Assembly (NCBI RefSeq): GCF_902459555.1
Contig: NZ_CABPSM010000015.1
Span: 62,001 to 126,000, forward strand
Direction: 5' to 3'
Origin: Pandoraea horticolens
GTDB lineage: Bacteria; Pseudomonadota; Gammaproteobacteria; Burkholderiales; Burkholderiaceae
DNA length: 64,000 nucleotides
Shown: in pieces, positions 24,265 to 33,939 of the stretch
How positions within the stretch are numbered: the stretch's first letter is position 1
Layout: every line of letters starts with the position of its first letter
Translations under genes and position numbers: made by a program
The notes under the pieces: generated by a model
What the model was told of the DNA's origin: nothing
What the model saw: the letters and a program-made list of their open reading frames with translations, nothing else
Databases searched by the model: none

Positions 24265-25488
24265 TCAGACGATGCTGTCGCCGCGCAACTGCGCGATCCT
24301 GGCGTCGTCGAAGCCCAGGCGTTCACGCAGAATTTCGTCGCTGTGCTGGCCCAGCGTGGGCGGAGCGCTACGGGCCACGGGCGGCGTCTCGCTCATCTTC
24401 ATCGGGCTGGCGACGAGGCGGGCCACACCGCCCGAGGGATGCGGCAACTCCAGCGCCATCTCGCGCGCGATGACCTGCGGATGGGCGAACACTTCCGGCA
24501 GCGTGTTGATCGGGCCGCACGGCACACCGGCCGCTTCGAGCTTGTCGATCCAGGTGTCCTTGCCGAACTTGCACACCATTTGCGCGAGAATTGGCACGAG
24601 CGTGTCGCGGTGACGTACGCGCGATGGGTTGGTCGCAAAACGCGCGTCGTCGGCAAGCGCGGGCGCTTCGCCCGCCTCGACGAACTTGCGGAACTGCCCG
24701 TCGTTGCCCACCGCCACGATGATCCAGCCGTCGTCGGCCGTCTGGAAGGTCTGGTACGGCACGATGTTCGGGTGCGCATTGCCCCAGCGCACGGGGGGCT
24801 TCCCGCTCGCCAGATAGTTGGTGTTCATGTTGGCGAGCATGGCGACCTGCGTGTCGAGCAACGCCATGTCGATGTACTGACCCACGCCCGTGCGGTCGCG
24901 GTGGGTGAGGGCGGCCATGATCGCGAGGCTCGCATACATGCCCGTCATCAGATCGGCAATGGCGACGCCGGCCTTTTGAGGGCCGCCCCCCGGCAGGCCG
25001 TCGCGCTCGCCGGTGATGCTCATGAAGCCGCCAATGCCTTGCACGATGAAGTCGTATCCGGCGCGCGACGCGTGCGGGCCGTTCTGGCCGAAGCCCGTGA
25101 TCGAGCAGTAGACGAGATCCGGTTTGGTGGCCTTGAGCGACGCGTAGTCGAGGCCGTACTTCGCGAGTTGGCCGACCTTGTAGTTCTCGACGACGACGTC
25201 GCTTTGCGCGGCGAGTGCGCGCACGATCGCTTGCCCTTCCGGGCGCGAGATGTCGAGCGTGAGCGAGCGCTTGTTGCGGTTGGCCGCGAGATAGTAAGCG
25301 GCCTCCTGCGTGTCGTTGCCGTTGGCGTCTCGCTGATACGGCGGCCCCCAGCTACGAGTGTCGTCGCCCACGCCGGGGCGCTCCACCTTGATGACGTCGG
25401 CCCCCAGATCCGCCAGATTCTGCGTGGCCCACGGCCCGGCCAGTACTCGCGAAAGATCCAACACCCGGATATGGCTCAGCGCGCCCAT
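24265..25488 (-). CDS. Family III CoA-transferase (CaiB/BaiF/Frc type)
   Basis: Start chosen at the ATG ending at 25488 (MGALSHIRVLDLSRVLAGPW), with AGGAGA about 9 bases upstream; the longer frame has no such site. The 407-residue protein carries the conserved LADLGADVIKVERPG and Asp179 in AGVAIADLMTGMYA, which aligns with the catalytic Asp of formyl-CoA transferase. GGG/GLPGGGP is the glycine-loop region. It transfers CoA between carboxylic acids such as succinyl-CoA and an organic acid. It converges on the catabolic operon and is not part of it, but could activate one of its acids; this is speculation. Confidence 0.9.
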   Translation of the reverse strand: MGALSHIRVLDLSRVLAGPWATQNLADLGADVIKVERPGVGDDTRSWGPPYQRDANGNDTQEAAYYLAANRNKRSLTLDISRPEGQAIVRALAAQSDVVVENYKVGQLAKYGLDYASLKATKPDLVYCSITGFGQNGPHASRAGYDFIVQGIGGFMSITGERDGLPGGGPQKAGVAIADLMTGMYASLAIMAALTHRDRTGVGQYIDMALLDTQVAMLANMNTNYLASGKPPVRWGNAHPNIVPYQTFQTADDGWIIVAVGNDGQFRKFVEAGEAPALADDARFATNPSRVRHRDTLVPILAQMVCKFGKDTWIDKLEAAGVPCGPINTLPEVFAHPQVIAREMALELPHPSGGVARLVASPMKMSETPPVARSAPPTLGQHSDEILRERLGFDDARIAQLRGDSIV

Positions 25489-25662
25489 CGTATTCGTATC
25501 TCCTGTGCATTCGTCGTGGTTCGTGGTCGTCGGCATTGCGCGGAACAATGTTTTGCAATGCGGAACTTCTGAGGGGGAGTCTACGGCCTGCCGTTCTCCG
25601 CTGACCAGCGTCGTTTCGCAGTGCGGTTGGCGGCGCGACGCGGTGACGGGATCGATTTCCCG

Positions 25663-25668
25663 TATAAT
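25663..25668 (+). promoter_or_regulatory. Candidate -10 of alaS
   Basis: Perfect TATAAT within CCCGTATAATCAAAAG, 65 bases before the alaS ATG. A clear -35 at standard spacing was not found. Confidence 0.5.
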
Positions 25669-25733
25669 CAAAAGTTTGCAAAATACCCACCAGGCTTGGC
25701 TTAGCTCGCCCGGTCCCCACGCTCACGCACCCT

Positions 25734-28358
25734 ATGAAAGTCGCAGACATTCGGGAAAAATTCCTCAACTTCTTCGAGTCGAAGGGGCACACCATCGTGC
25801 GCTCGTCGAGCCTCGTGCCGTCCAATGACCCCACGCTGCTGTTCACGAACTCCGGCATGGTGCAGTTCAAGGACGTCTTCCTCGGTCTCGAAACGCGCCC
25901 ATACAAGCGCGCGACCACGGCCCAGCGCAGCGTGCGCGCGGGCGGCAAGCACAACGATCTGGAGAACGTCGGCTACACGGCGCGTCACCACACGTTCTTC
26001 GAAATGCTGGGCAACTTCTCGTTCGGCGACTACTTCAAGCGCGAAGCGATTCAGTACGCCTGGGAATTGCTGACGGAAGTCTACAAACTGCCGAAGGACA
26101 AACTCTGGGTCACCGTCTACAAGGAAGACGACGAGGCTTACGACATCTGGGCGAAGGAAGTGGGCGTGCCGGCCGAGCGAATCATCCGCATCGGCGACAA
26201 CAAGGGCGCGCGCTACGCCTCGGACAACTTCTGGCAGATGGCCGACACCGGCCCGTGCGGCCCGTGCTCGGAAATCTTCTTCGATCACGGCGCCGACGTG
26301 TGGGGCGGCCCCCCCGGATCGCCGGAAGAAGACGGTGATCGCTACATCGAGATCTGGAATCTCGTGTTCATGCAGTTCAACCGCGACGAGCAGGGCAACA
26401 TGACGCCGCTGCCCAAGCCCTGCGTGGATACCGGCATGGGGCTGGAGCGTATCGCGGCCGTGCTGCAGCACGTGCACAGCAATTACGAAATCGACCTGTT
26501 CCAGCATCTGATCAAGGCTGCGGGCCGCGAGACCGGTGTGACCGATCTCAACGCGAACTCGCTCAAGGTGATTGCCGATCACATCCGCGCTTGCTCGTTC
26601 CTGATCGTCGACGGCGTGATTCCGGGCAACGAAGGCCGCGGCTATGTGCTGCGCCGTATCATCCGCCGCGCGATCCGCCACGGTTACAAGCTCGGCTGCA
26701 AGAAGCCGTTCTTCTACAAGCTCGTACCGGATCTGGTCGCCGAGATGGGCGTCGCTTATCCGGAACTGGCGCAAGCGCAGCAACGCGTGACCGACGTGCT
26801 CAAGCAGGAAGAAGAGCGTTTCGGCGAAACCATCGAGAACGGTATGGAGATTCTCGAAGGCGCGCTGGCCGATCTGGCCAAGCGCGGCGTGACCACGCTC
26901 GACGGCGAACTCGCCTTCAAGCTGCACGACACGTATGGCTTCCCGCTCGATCTGACGGCCGACGTTTGCCGCGAGCGCGGCATCACGGTCGACGAGGCCG
27001 CGTTCGATGCTGCAATGGCGCGTCAGCGCGAGCAGGCCCGTGCTGCGGGCAAGTTCAAGATGGCGACAGCCCTCGAATACAGCGGCGACAAGACCCGCTT
27101 CCAGGGCTACGACAAGCTGGTGCTCGAAGGTGCCAAGGTGACGGCGCTCTACGTCGATGGCACGAGCGTGGGCAAGCTCTCCGCAGGGCAACAAGGTATC
27201 GTCGTGCTCGACACCACGCCGTTCTACGCCGAGTCCGGCGGTCAGGTGGGCGATCAGGGCCTGATCGCCGCTGGCGGCGCACGTTTCGGTGTGTCGGACA
27301 CGCAGAAGATTCAGGCCGACGTGTTCGGCCACTACGGCAAGCTGGAATCGGGCGAACTGAAGGTGGGCGAGGCTGTCGCGGCGCAGGTCGACGCCGTGCG
27401 CCGTGCGCGCACCGTTCGCAACCACTCTGCCACGCACTTGATGCACAAGGCGCTGCGTGAAGTGCTGGGCGCACACGTGCAACAGAAGGGCTCGCTCGTC
27501 GACGCCGACAAGACGCGTTTCGACTTCGCACACAACGCTGCGATGACCGCCGACGAAATTCGTCGCGTGGAAGATATCGTCAACGCGGAAGTCCTGACCA
27601 ACGCGCCGACGCAAGCGGCGGTGATGTCCTTCGACGATGCCGTCAAGGGCGGCGCAATGGCCCTGTTCGGTGAGAAGTACGGCGACGAAGTGCGCGTGCT
27701 CGATATCGGCACGTCGCGCGAACTGTGCGGCGGCACGCACGTGACGCGCACCGGCGACATCGGCCTGTTCAAGATTGTGATGGAAGGGGGGGTGGCCGCC
27801 GGTATCCGTCGCGTAGAGGCTATCACCGGCGACAACTCGGTGCGTTTCGTGCAGAAGCTCGACGACCAGGTCAACGAGGCTGCCGCTGCACTCAAGACTC
27901 AACCGGCCGAACTCACGCCGCGTATCGCGCAGGTGCAGGAGCAGGTCAAGTCACTCGAGAAGGAACTGGCGGCGCTCAAGTCGAAGCTCGCTTCGAGCCA
28001 GGGTGACGAACTGGTCGAGAAGGCAGTCGACGTGAACGGCCTGAAAGTGCTGGCTGCGCAACTCGAAGGCGCCGATGTCAAGACGCTGCGCGAGACGATG
28101 GACAAGCTCAAGGACAAGCTCAAGAGCGCGGCCATCGTGCTCGCGGCTGTCGAGGGTGGCAAGGTCAGCCTCATTGCAGGCGTGACGGCCGACGCGACCG
28201 GCAAGGTCAAGGCCGGCGAGTTGGTCAACTTCGTCGCGCAGCAGGTCGGCGGCAAGGGCGGGGGCCGTCCGGACATGGCGCAAGCTGGCGGCACCGACCC
28301 GTCGCAGTTGCCGCAGGCGCTGGCCGGCGTGCAGGGTTGGGTCGCAGGCAAGTTCTGA
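25734..28358 (+). CDS. alaS: Alanyl-tRNA synthetase
   Basis: The 874-residue class II synthetase starts [19 protein letters not shown], followed by [16 protein letters not shown] and the catalytic motifs ([33 protein letters not shown]). The editing domain has [11 protein letters not shown] and CGGTHV, the zinc-binding His/Cys set that clears Ser- and Gly-tRNA-Ala. A coiled-coil-rich C-Ala (DHHA1) domain ends [12 protein letters not shown]. Length matches the family (about 875). It is single-copy housekeeping and is followed by a strong terminator. Confidence 0.98.
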   Translation: MKVADIREKFLNFFESKGHTIVRSSSLVPSNDPTLLFTNSGMVQFKDVFLGLETRPYKRATTAQRSVRAGGKHNDLENVGYTARHHTFFEMLGNFSFGDYFKREAIQYAWELLTEVYKLPKDKLWVTVYKEDDEAYDIWAKEVGVPAERIIRIGDNKGARYASDNFWQMADTGPCGPCSEIFFDHGADVWGGPPGSPEEDGDRYIEIWNLVFMQFNRDEQGNMTPLPKPCVDTGMGLERIAAVLQHVHSNYEIDLFQHLIKAAGRETGVTDLNANSLKVIADHIRACSFLIVDGVIPGNEGRGYVLRRIIRRAIRHGYKLGCKKPFFYKLVPDLVAEMGVAYPELAQAQQRVTDVLKQEEERFGETIENGMEILEGALADLAKRGVTTLDGELAFKLHDTYGFPLDLTADVCRERGITVDEAAFDAAMARQREQARAAGKFKMATALEYSGDKTRFQGYDKLVLEGAKVTALYVDGTSVGKLSAGQQGIVVLDTTPFYAESGGQVGDQGLIAAGGARFGVSDTQKIQADVFGHYGKLESGELKVGEAVAAQVDAVRRARTVRNHSATHLMHKALREVLGAHVQQKGSLVDADKTRFDFAHNAAMTADEIRRVEDIVNAEVLTNAPTQAAVMSFDDAVKGGAMALFGEKYGDEVRVLDIGTSRELCGGTHVTRTGDIGLFKIVMEGGVAAGIRRVEAITGDNSVRFVQKLDDQVNEAAAALKTQPAELTPRIAQVQEQVKSLEKELAALKSKLASSQGDELVEKAVDVNGLKVLAAQLEGADVKTLRETMDKLKDKLKSAAIVLAAVEGGKVSLIAGVTADATGKVKAGELVNFVAQQVGGKGGGRPDMAQAGGTDPSQLPQALAGVQGWVAGKF

Positions 28359-28435
28359 CGATCCGGTCAGGGCGGCGGTGCAGGCTGCCGTTCCGGTTCG
28401 ATGGCGGTCTCCGGCGATTTGCCGGGATGGCTTGA

Positions 28436-28465
28436 GCAAAACGCGCACTTCGGTGCGCGTTTTGC
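28436..28465. terminator. alaS terminator, strong UUCG hairpin
   Basis: GCAAAACGCGCAC-TTCG-GTGCGCGTTTTGC is a perfect 13-bp stem closed by a UUCG tetraloop; the A-rich/T-rich base makes it usable from both sides. Confidence 0.85.
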
Positions 28466-28680
28466 ATTTGAGGAGCGGATGACCCCGTACCGTCGGGTGG
28501 CCTGATGAACAAACGGTACAGTTTCAGTATTTGAAAGGATGCCGAAGTAAAGGCGCTCAGTATTTCGCGGGCGTGAGAGGCAAAGCCACACCCGGATGGC
28601 AAGTGCCGCCATTGCCCTTCATGACGCAGGGGAACCTCCGCTGCCGGTAATGGTTTGCATGTAAAGTATTTGGAAAGTTG

Positions 28681-28696
28681 CGCGCACCGGTGCGCG
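28681..28696. promoter_or_regulatory. Perfect 16-bp palindrome before the MFS gene
   Basis: CGCGCACCGGTGCGCG is a perfect palindrome 21 bp before the ATG at 28718. It could be a repressor operator or a leader stem. The core GCGCACCG also occurs in the alaS terminator stem (GCGCAC), so a terminator-related role is possible. Confidence 0.4.
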
Positions 28697-28717
28697 GTTT
28701 CCCACAAAGTCATCGTC

Positions 28718-29974
28718 ATGCCAGCCACACTCACCGATTCCGACAGAGCCGCCTCGTTGCACCAGCCTTCGCCTGAGCGCGCGGCGTGGCGCATCGCCCT
28801 GTCCTGCATGCTTGCGCTGGCCATTGCCATGGGCATTGGCCGCTTCGCCTTCACGCCGATGTTGCCTCTGATGCTGCAAGAACGGCTCACCGATATTCAA
28901 CACGGCAGTTGGCTCGCTTCCCTCAATTACGCGGGGTACTTCGTCGGCGCGTTGTCATGCATGTGGCTGCGCTTCACGCCGACGCTCATCATCCGTTTTG
29001 CACTCGCTGCCACCGTCGTGCTGACATTAGCGATGGGGCTGCTCGAGTCGTTCGCCGTGTGGGCCGTCGTTCGCACGCTGGCGGGGGTGATGAGTGCGTG
29101 GGCGATGGTGTTCTCGGCCGGATGGGGTTTCCGCAAGCTCGGTGAATTGCGTATGCCGAGTCTGGGGGGCGTGATCTTCGCCGGCCCCGGCGCGGGCATC
29201 GTGGTGACGGGCTTGCTTGCGAACTTGAACAGCACGCTGGCGTGGCCCGCGCGCGGCGGCTGGCTGCTGTGCAGCGTGCTTGCACTGGCGTTGCTCGTGG
29301 TGATCTGGCGCACGTTCGCGGCGGACGCGCCCACGCCCGCGAAGACGGCCAGTGCAACCAAGTCCTCGGCTGGTACGCCTGCGCAGGCCGCGGCGCATGC
29401 TGTCAATCATGGCAGTGGCGAGAGCGTCGTCCCCGTCACGGTGCTCTACAGCTTCGCCGGCTTCGGTTACATCATCACGGCGACGTTCCTGCCGGTGATC
29501 GCGCGTCAGGCCTTACCGGGCTCGTCGTGGCCGGACCTCTTTTTCCCGCTGCTCGGTCTGATGGTCATGCCGGGGGCGATCATTGGCGCGCGTGCGCCGC
29601 TTGCCTGGGACAATCGGCTGCTGCTCGCGGCGTGCTACCTCATGCAAGGCTTGGGGGTGGGGATCGGTGTCGTGCTGCCGAATGTGGCGGGATTCGCGTT
29701 GGGCAGTGTGCTCGTGGGGCTGCCGTTCACGGCGATTACCGTGTACGCGGTGCGCGAGTGCCGGCGTCTGCGTGGGGACAATGCCAATGGCTTGATCGGC
29801 CTGGTGACGGCATCCTATGGCATCGGCCAGATCGTCGGGCCGCTGGCGGCTGCGCCACTTGTCGCGGCCACCGGCAGCTTCACGGCAGCGCTGCTAGGCG
29901 CGAGCGGCGTGCTCGTGCTCGGTGCGATCGGCTTCGTGTGGGATTGGCGGCGCTCGCTCGAGCACGCACCCTGA
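28718..29974 (+). CDS. MFS transporter, YbfB/YjiJ family
   Basis: ATG 28718 (MPATLTDSDRAAS) is preferred; it yields 418 residues with about 12 membrane segments. MGIGRFAFTPMLPLMLQE is the YbfB/YjiJ hallmark at the end of TM1. A hydrophilic Ala/Thr-rich loop (about residues 215-245) separates the two six-helix halves. The family exports or imports unknown small molecules. The gene ends just before the hexamer repeat at 30007. Substrate is unknown. Confidence 0.88.
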   Translation: MPATLTDSDRAASLHQPSPERAAWRIALSCMLALAIAMGIGRFAFTPMLPLMLQERLTDIQHGSWLASLNYAGYFVGALSCMWLRFTPTLIIRFALAATVVLTLAMGLLESFAVWAVVRTLAGVMSAWAMVFSAGWGFRKLGELRMPSLGGVIFAGPGAGIVVTGLLANLNSTLAWPARGGWLLCSVLALALLVVIWRTFAADAPTPAKTASATKSSAGTPAQAAAHAVNHGSGESVVPVTVLYSFAGFGYIITATFLPVIARQALPGSSWPDLFFPLLGLMVMPGAIIGARAPLAWDNRLLLAACYLMQGLGVGIGVVLPNVAGFALGSVLVGLPFTAITVYAVRECRRLRGDNANGLIGLVTASYGIGQIVGPLAAAPLVAATGSFTAALLGASGVLVLGAIGFVWDWRRSLEHAP

Positions 29975-30000
29975 TCCTCGCGCGCAGTGCCGCCGTCATC

Positions 30001-30060
30001 GCCATCGCTATCGCTATCGCTATCGCTATCGCTATCGCTATCGCTATCGCTATCGCTATC
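30001..30060. repeat. Hexanucleotide tandem repeat (GCTATC)9
   Basis: One GCCATC unit is followed by nine exact GCTATC copies (30007-30060). The array lies in the 133-bp gap between the MFS stop and the class II aldolase start, 47 bases before that ATG. Being non-coding and a multiple of six, copy changes would shift spacing of promoter or leader elements without frameshifting a gene. Confidence 0.95.
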
Positions 30061-30107
30061 GCGATTGACGTCTGCCGATCCGACATCTCCATCTTCTGGG
30101 ACTCTCT

Positions 30108-30878
30108 ATGTCTTTTACCCTGCGGGCAGGCAAAAAGGCCGCCACCGCCACGAGCGACGCCGAGCGCCAGATGCGCGTCGACCTCGCAGCCTGTTACCGG
30201 CTCGTTGCGCTGCACGGCTGGGACGATCTCATCTACACCCACATCTCCGCGATGGTGCCGGCTGAGCCGGGGCACTTTCTCATCAACCCGTTCGGACTGG
30301 CATTCGACGAAGTGACGGCATCGAATCTCGTCAAGATTACGATCACCGGTGAGATCGTGGGCGAGAGCGAACATCCTGTGAACGTGACCGGGTTTGCGCT
30401 GCACGGCGCCGTGCATGCGGCGCGCGCGGATGCCGTGTGTGTCATGCATTTGCACAATACGGCTGGCGTCGCGGTGTCGATTCAACCCCATGGATTGCTG
30501 CCGATCTCGCAGCACGCGCTTCGCTTTCACGAGCGTATCGGCTATCACGACTACGAGGGTCTGGCGTTTTCACCGTCGGAGGGGGAGCGGCTCGTGGCGT
30601 CGCTCGGCCCGCATCCGGCCATGCTGTTGCGCAATCACGGCACGCTCACGACCGGACGCACCGTGGCCGAAGCCTTCGTGCTGATGGCCACGTTGGTCAA
30701 AGCGTGCGAGATCCAGTTGCTGGCGCTGGCGGGCGGCACGTCACCTCATCTGCCGAGCGCCGCTGTGCAGGACAAAACCGCCATTCAACTCGAAGACGGC
30801 GGCGCCATCGAAGGTGCGCTGGAGTGGCCTGCACTGCTACGCAAACTGGATAAAATAGACGCCTCGTTTCGCGATTGA
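30108..30878 (+). CDS. Class II aldolase/adducin-family protein
   Basis: The 256-residue protein has the L-fuculose-1-phosphate-aldolase fold. Zinc ligands are visible in VMHLHNTAGVAVS (His pair) and LRNHGTLTTGRT (His), and THISAMVP and NPFGLAFDEV are family motifs. Members include sugar-phosphate aldolases and decarboxylases of hydroxy acids, and many have unknown substrates. A tautomerase gene follows after 114 bp. The GCTATC array lies directly upstream and may affect expression. Confidence 0.88.
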   Translation: MSFTLRAGKKAATATSDAERQMRVDLAACYRLVALHGWDDLIYTHISAMVPAEPGHFLINPFGLAFDEVTASNLVKITITGEIVGESEHPVNVTGFALHGAVHAARADAVCVMHLHNTAGVAVSIQPHGLLPISQHALRFHERIGYHDYEGLAFSPSEGERLVASLGPHPAMLLRNHGTLTTGRTVAEAFVLMATLVKACEIQLLALAGGTSPHLPSAAVQDKTAIQLEDGGAIEGALEWPALLRKLDKIDASFRD

Positions 30879-30939
30879 CCGCCGCGCAGGCGCGATGTCG
30901 GGAGCGCCGGGAAAGCCGGCAGGCTTTGCACGAGGAAGC

Positions 30940-30964
30940 AGATGGGCGGTGGTGCCGCCCATCT
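30940..30964 (+). promoter_or_regulatory. Hairpin in the aldolase-tautomerase gap
   Basis: AGATGGGCGG-TGGTG-CCGCCCATCT is a perfect 10-bp stem with 5-base loop, 28 bp before the tautomerase ATG. There is no U-tract, so attenuation or mRNA processing is as likely as termination. Confidence 0.5.
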
Positions 30965-30992
30965 TGATAACGACATGAGGAGATAGACTGCA

Positions 30993-31187
30993 ATGCCAAC
31001 GTTTCACGTCGAGATGTTCGAGGGGCGCTCGGTCGAGCAAAAGCGCGCATTCGTCAAAGCTGTCACGGAAGCCGCAGTGAACACGATCGGTTGCACGGCG
31101 GAGTCTGTGGAGATCATCATTACCGACATCAAGCGCGAGAACTGGTCTACGGCAGGTACGCTTTGGTCGGACCCGCGTCCTGAGTAA
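30993..31187 (+). CDS. 4-oxalocrotonate tautomerase family protein
   Basis: The 64-residue protein has the 4-OT length and catalytic Pro2 (Pro1 after Met removal) in MPTFHVEMFEGRSVEQKRAF. VEIIITDIKRENW supplies the beta-strand with an Arg. These hexameric enzymes interconvert enol and keto forms of 2-oxo acids in aromatic catabolism, or act on related substrates. GAGGAGATAG is the ribosome-binding site. The adjoining aldolase gene suggests a shared pathway, which is unproven. Confidence 0.9.
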   Translation: MPTFHVEMFEGRSVEQKRAFVKAVTEAAVNTIGCTAESVEIIITDIKRENWSTAGTLWSDPRPE

Positions 31188-31234
31188 AACCGAGTGAGCC
31201 GGTGAGCGCCGCTGGCGCCGCCGGCAGGTCTGGG

Positions 31235-31259
31235 GCGGGGAGGCTCACGGCCTCCCCGC
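31235..31259 (+). terminator. Hairpin after the tautomerase gene
   Basis: GCGGGGAGGC-TCACG-GCCTCCCCGC, a perfect 10-bp stem. No U-tract follows, so termination strength is uncertain. It ends 18 bp before the next GTG start. Confidence 0.5.
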
Positions 31260-31277
31260 CGTATCGAAGAGGTTATC

Positions 31278-32393
31278 GTGTCGCAAGTCCCGTCCGTATC
31301 GAGTTTTCACGCCACCGCCCGTGCCGCCGCCGGCAGCGAACCGGCTCAAACGCCGCAACACTTTGCGTCGGATAACTACGCCGGGATTTGCCCCGAGGCG
31401 CTGCATTATCTGATCGATGCAAATGCCAGCGGTCACGAAGTCGCCTACGGCGACGATACCTGGACGCAGCGTGTATGCGACGGCATTCGCCAGTTGTTCG
31501 ACACGGACTGCGAGGTCTTCTTCGTCTTTAACGGTACGGCGGCCAACTCGCTGGCGCTGGCGTCGTTGTCGCAGTCGTATCACTCCGTCATCTGCCACGA
31601 ACTGGCGCACGTCGAGACCGACGAGTGCGGTGGGCCCGAATTTTTCTCCAACGGCGCGAAGCTGCTCACCGCGCGCGGACGCGAGAACAACGGCAAGCTC
31701 ACGCCGGACGCCGTCGAATCGGTTATTAACCGGCGCTCGGACATTCACTTCCCGAAACCCAAGGTCGTCACGCTCACGCAGGCGACCGAGGTCGGTACCG
31801 TCTACTCGGTCGACGAGATTCAGGCGATCTCGGCGGTGGCCAAGCGGCGCAATCTACGCGTGCACATGGACGGCGCTCGGTTCGCCAACGCCGTCGCAAC
31901 GCTGGGCTGTCATCCGGGCGATGTGACCTGGCGCGCGGGCGTGGACGTGCTTTGCTTTGGGGGCACAAAGAATGGCCTGCCGGTAGGCGAGGCCGTGGTG
32001 TTCTTCAATCGCGCGCTGGCCGAGGACTTCGCGTATCGAGTGAAGCAAGCAGGACAGTTGGCGTCGAAGATGCGCTTCATTTCTGCACCCTGGCTTGGCA
32101 TGCTGGAGCACGACACGTGGCTGCGCAACGCACGTCACGCCAACGCCATGGCGCAATTGCTCGCACAACGCCTTCGCGATGTGCCGGGCGTATCGCTGAT
32201 GTTCGAGACGCAAGCCAACGCCGTGTTCGCGGAATTGCCGTTGCATGTGATCGAAGCGCTACGCGCCGAGGGCTGGCGCTTCTACACGTTCATTGGCGCC
32301 GGCGGTTGCCGTTTCATGTGTGCGTGGGATACCCGCCCGGAAACGGTCGAGCGTCTGGCCGCGGATATCCGGCAACTGAGCGTGAAAGCGTAA
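31278..32393 (+). CDS. Threonine-aldolase-family PLP enzyme
   Basis: This 371-residue fold-type-I PLP enzyme is called from GTG 31278 (GAGG upstream). FASDNYAGICPEALHYLIDAN is the low-specificity threonine aldolase N-terminus. FNGTAANSLAL binds PLP phosphate, HMDGARFANA supplies the PLP Asp, and the Schiff-base Lys is in CFGGTKNGLPVGE. It cleaves L-threonine or allo-threonine to glycine and acetaldehyde. Stereospecificity is not readable. It is followed by the convergent ClC gene. Confidence 0.9.
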   Translation: MSQVPSVSSFHATARAAAGSEPAQTPQHFASDNYAGICPEALHYLIDANASGHEVAYGDDTWTQRVCDGIRQLFDTDCEVFFVFNGTAANSLALASLSQSYHSVICHELAHVETDECGGPEFFSNGAKLLTARGRENNGKLTPDAVESVINRRSDIHFPKPKVVTLTQATEVGTVYSVDEIQAISAVAKRRNLRVHMDGARFANAVATLGCHPGDVTWRAGVDVLCFGGTKNGLPVGEAVVFFNRALAEDFAYRVKQAGQLASKMRFISAPWLGMLEHDTWLRNARHANAMAQLLAQRLRDVPGVSLMFETQANAVFAELPLHVIEALRAEGWRFYTFIGAGGCRFMCAWDTRPETVERLAADIRQLSVKA

Positions 32394-32424
32394 TCGATTC
32401 TCCGGTGCAGGCCGGCGGCGCGAT

Positions 32425-33795
32425 TCATGCCTGTCGTGTCGCCGGTACCGTAGGCGTGAGAAAGCGGTGTGCCAACGTGTGATAGAACGACGGCGCGATC
32501 GCTTTCGACACCTGAGTCGAGAGCAACGCAACGGCCATGAGCGGAATCACCATCCGATGGCCGTCGATCATCTCCATGACGATCACGAACGACGTAATCG
32601 GCGATTGTGTGACCGCCGCCAGATACCCGACCATACACAGCGCAGCCATCGCTGGCAGCGGTATTACCGACGTGATGTGAGCCATTACGTTGCCGAGCCC
32701 CGCGCCGATGGCGAGCGACGGCGCGAAGATGCCACCGGGAATCCCCGACAGGTACGACACACATAACGCGGCGAATTTCAGTAGGGCGTAGAGCGGCGAG
32801 AGCGCCTCATGCGACTCAAGCAGGCCGCGCGCTTCCGCATAACCACTGCCGAAGGTCGTGCCCCCCGAGGCCACGCCAATCACGGCAATGGCCAGCCCGC
32901 ACAGAAACGCGAAGCGCACCGGGTACGTCCGGCGAAGGCTCACAAGCGACGCTGGCATCCAGCGCGGCACGTTGAGCATCAGCCAGCCGAACAGGCCACC
33001 TGCAACGCCTGTCAGCAAGCTGGCGGCAATGAGCACGGGGATCAGCGTCCAGTGGAATTCGGTGAGCGCCTTGATTTGTCCGAAGTACAGATAATTGCCC
33101 TGCAGCCCGAGCGCCACGACGCCGGAAAAGATGATGGCCGTGATGAGCGTGCCGATGTTCCGGGCAACGAAACTCCGGCTCAATTCCTCGATGGCGAACA
33201 CGACACCTGCGAGCGGCGTATTGAACGCAGCCGCCAGACCCGCCGCTGCGCCGGCCAGCGTCAATTGACGCTCGATGTGCGCGCTGCTGCGGCGATAGCC
33301 ATGACGCATGGCATACATCAGCGAAGCGCCGATTTGCACCGTCGGCCCTTCGCGGCCAATGGTGAAGCCGCAAAGAATGCCGAGAAACGAGATCGCAATC
33401 TTGCCGATCATGATGCGCAGCGACAGCAGCGATTTCGACAGCCGCGAGTCTTGCAGCGTGGCGATGACCTGCGGAATGCCGCTGCCTTCTGCGCCAGGGA
33501 AGAACTTCTGCGTCAGCCAGATGGCCAGCGCAGCGCCAAGCGGCGTGACGACCAGCGGCAGCCAGGCGCCATGCGACAGCATGCGCTGGAACAGTTCGAA
33601 ACCGAAGTCGACGAGCTTGGCGTACGCGACTGAGACCAGGCCCACGAGCACTGCACCGAGCCAGAACACACCGTAGTTATGCCAGAGGCGGCGCGAGCGA
33701 TTGACGCCCCGTCTGGCCAGCCGGGCCGATAACGACAGCAACGGCGACGGCGACGGCGGCGAGGCGGACTCGGTGTTTGGCAGGATAGCTGACAC
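32425..33795 (-). CDS. ClC-family chloride channel/transporter (ClcB-like)
   Basis: The 456-residue membrane protein has all four selectivity-filter motifs: GSGIPQ, GREGPTVQ (gating Glu near residue 148), the IEELSRSF segment with the internal Glu of H+/Cl- exchangers, and GGIFAPSL. Both Glu residues suggest a Cl-/H+ antiporter rather than a channel. The N-terminus (Ser/Pro-rich) is called from a GTG at 33795; a later start near the first membrane helix is possible. It has no operon partners. Confidence 0.9.
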   Translation of the reverse strand: MSAILPNTESASPPSPSPLLSLSARLARRGVNRSRRLWHNYGVFWLGAVLVGLVSVAYAKLVDFGFELFQRMLSHGAWLPLVVTPLGAALAIWLTQKFFPGAEGSGIPQVIATLQDSRLSKSLLSLRIMIGKIAISFLGILCGFTIGREGPTVQIGASLMYAMRHGYRRSSAHIERQLTLAGAAAGLAAAFNTPLAGVVFAIEELSRSFVARNIGTLITAIIFSGVVALGLQGNYLYFGQIKALTEFHWTLIPVLIAASLLTGVAGGLFGWLMLNVPRWMPASLVSLRRTYPVRFAFLCGLAIAVIGVASGGTTFGSGYAEARGLLESHEALSPLYALLKFAALCVSYLSGIPGGIFAPSLAIGAGLGNVMAHITSVIPLPAMAALCMVGYLAAVTQSPITSFVIVMEMIDGHRMVIPLMAVALLSTQVSKAIAPSFYHTLAHRFLTPTVPATRQA

Positions 33796-33939
33796 TTAGT
33801 CGTGAGCGAAGAGTGAAAGACGTTGGCCGATTATACGCCCCGGCCCTTATGGGCTTGGTCTGCAGACGTCTCGGATGCTTCCGAATGTGCATCCCGTCAT
33901 GAGTTCATTTAATATATTCGAATTCGCGGAAGAACGATC

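Larger units (their letters stand above)
28359..28717. other. Intergenic region alaS to MFS gene
   Basis: These 359 bp contain no gene. They contain the alaS terminator and, just before the MFS start, a perfect palindrome at 28681-28696. Two similar AT-richer tracts, CAGTATTTGAAAGGA (about 28524) and AAGTATTTGGAAAGT (about 28664), may be a repeated promoter or operator element. Confidence 0.5.

Noticed and set aside
30001-30060. CRISPR-like repeat array
   Set aside because: Six-base units with no spacers; a simple microsatellite.
29880-30548. Minus-strand frame containing an (AI)n stretch across the hexamer repeat
   Set aside because: The repeat encodes Ala-Ile in several frames by chance; the frame is antisense to the aldolase and lacks a start site or domain.
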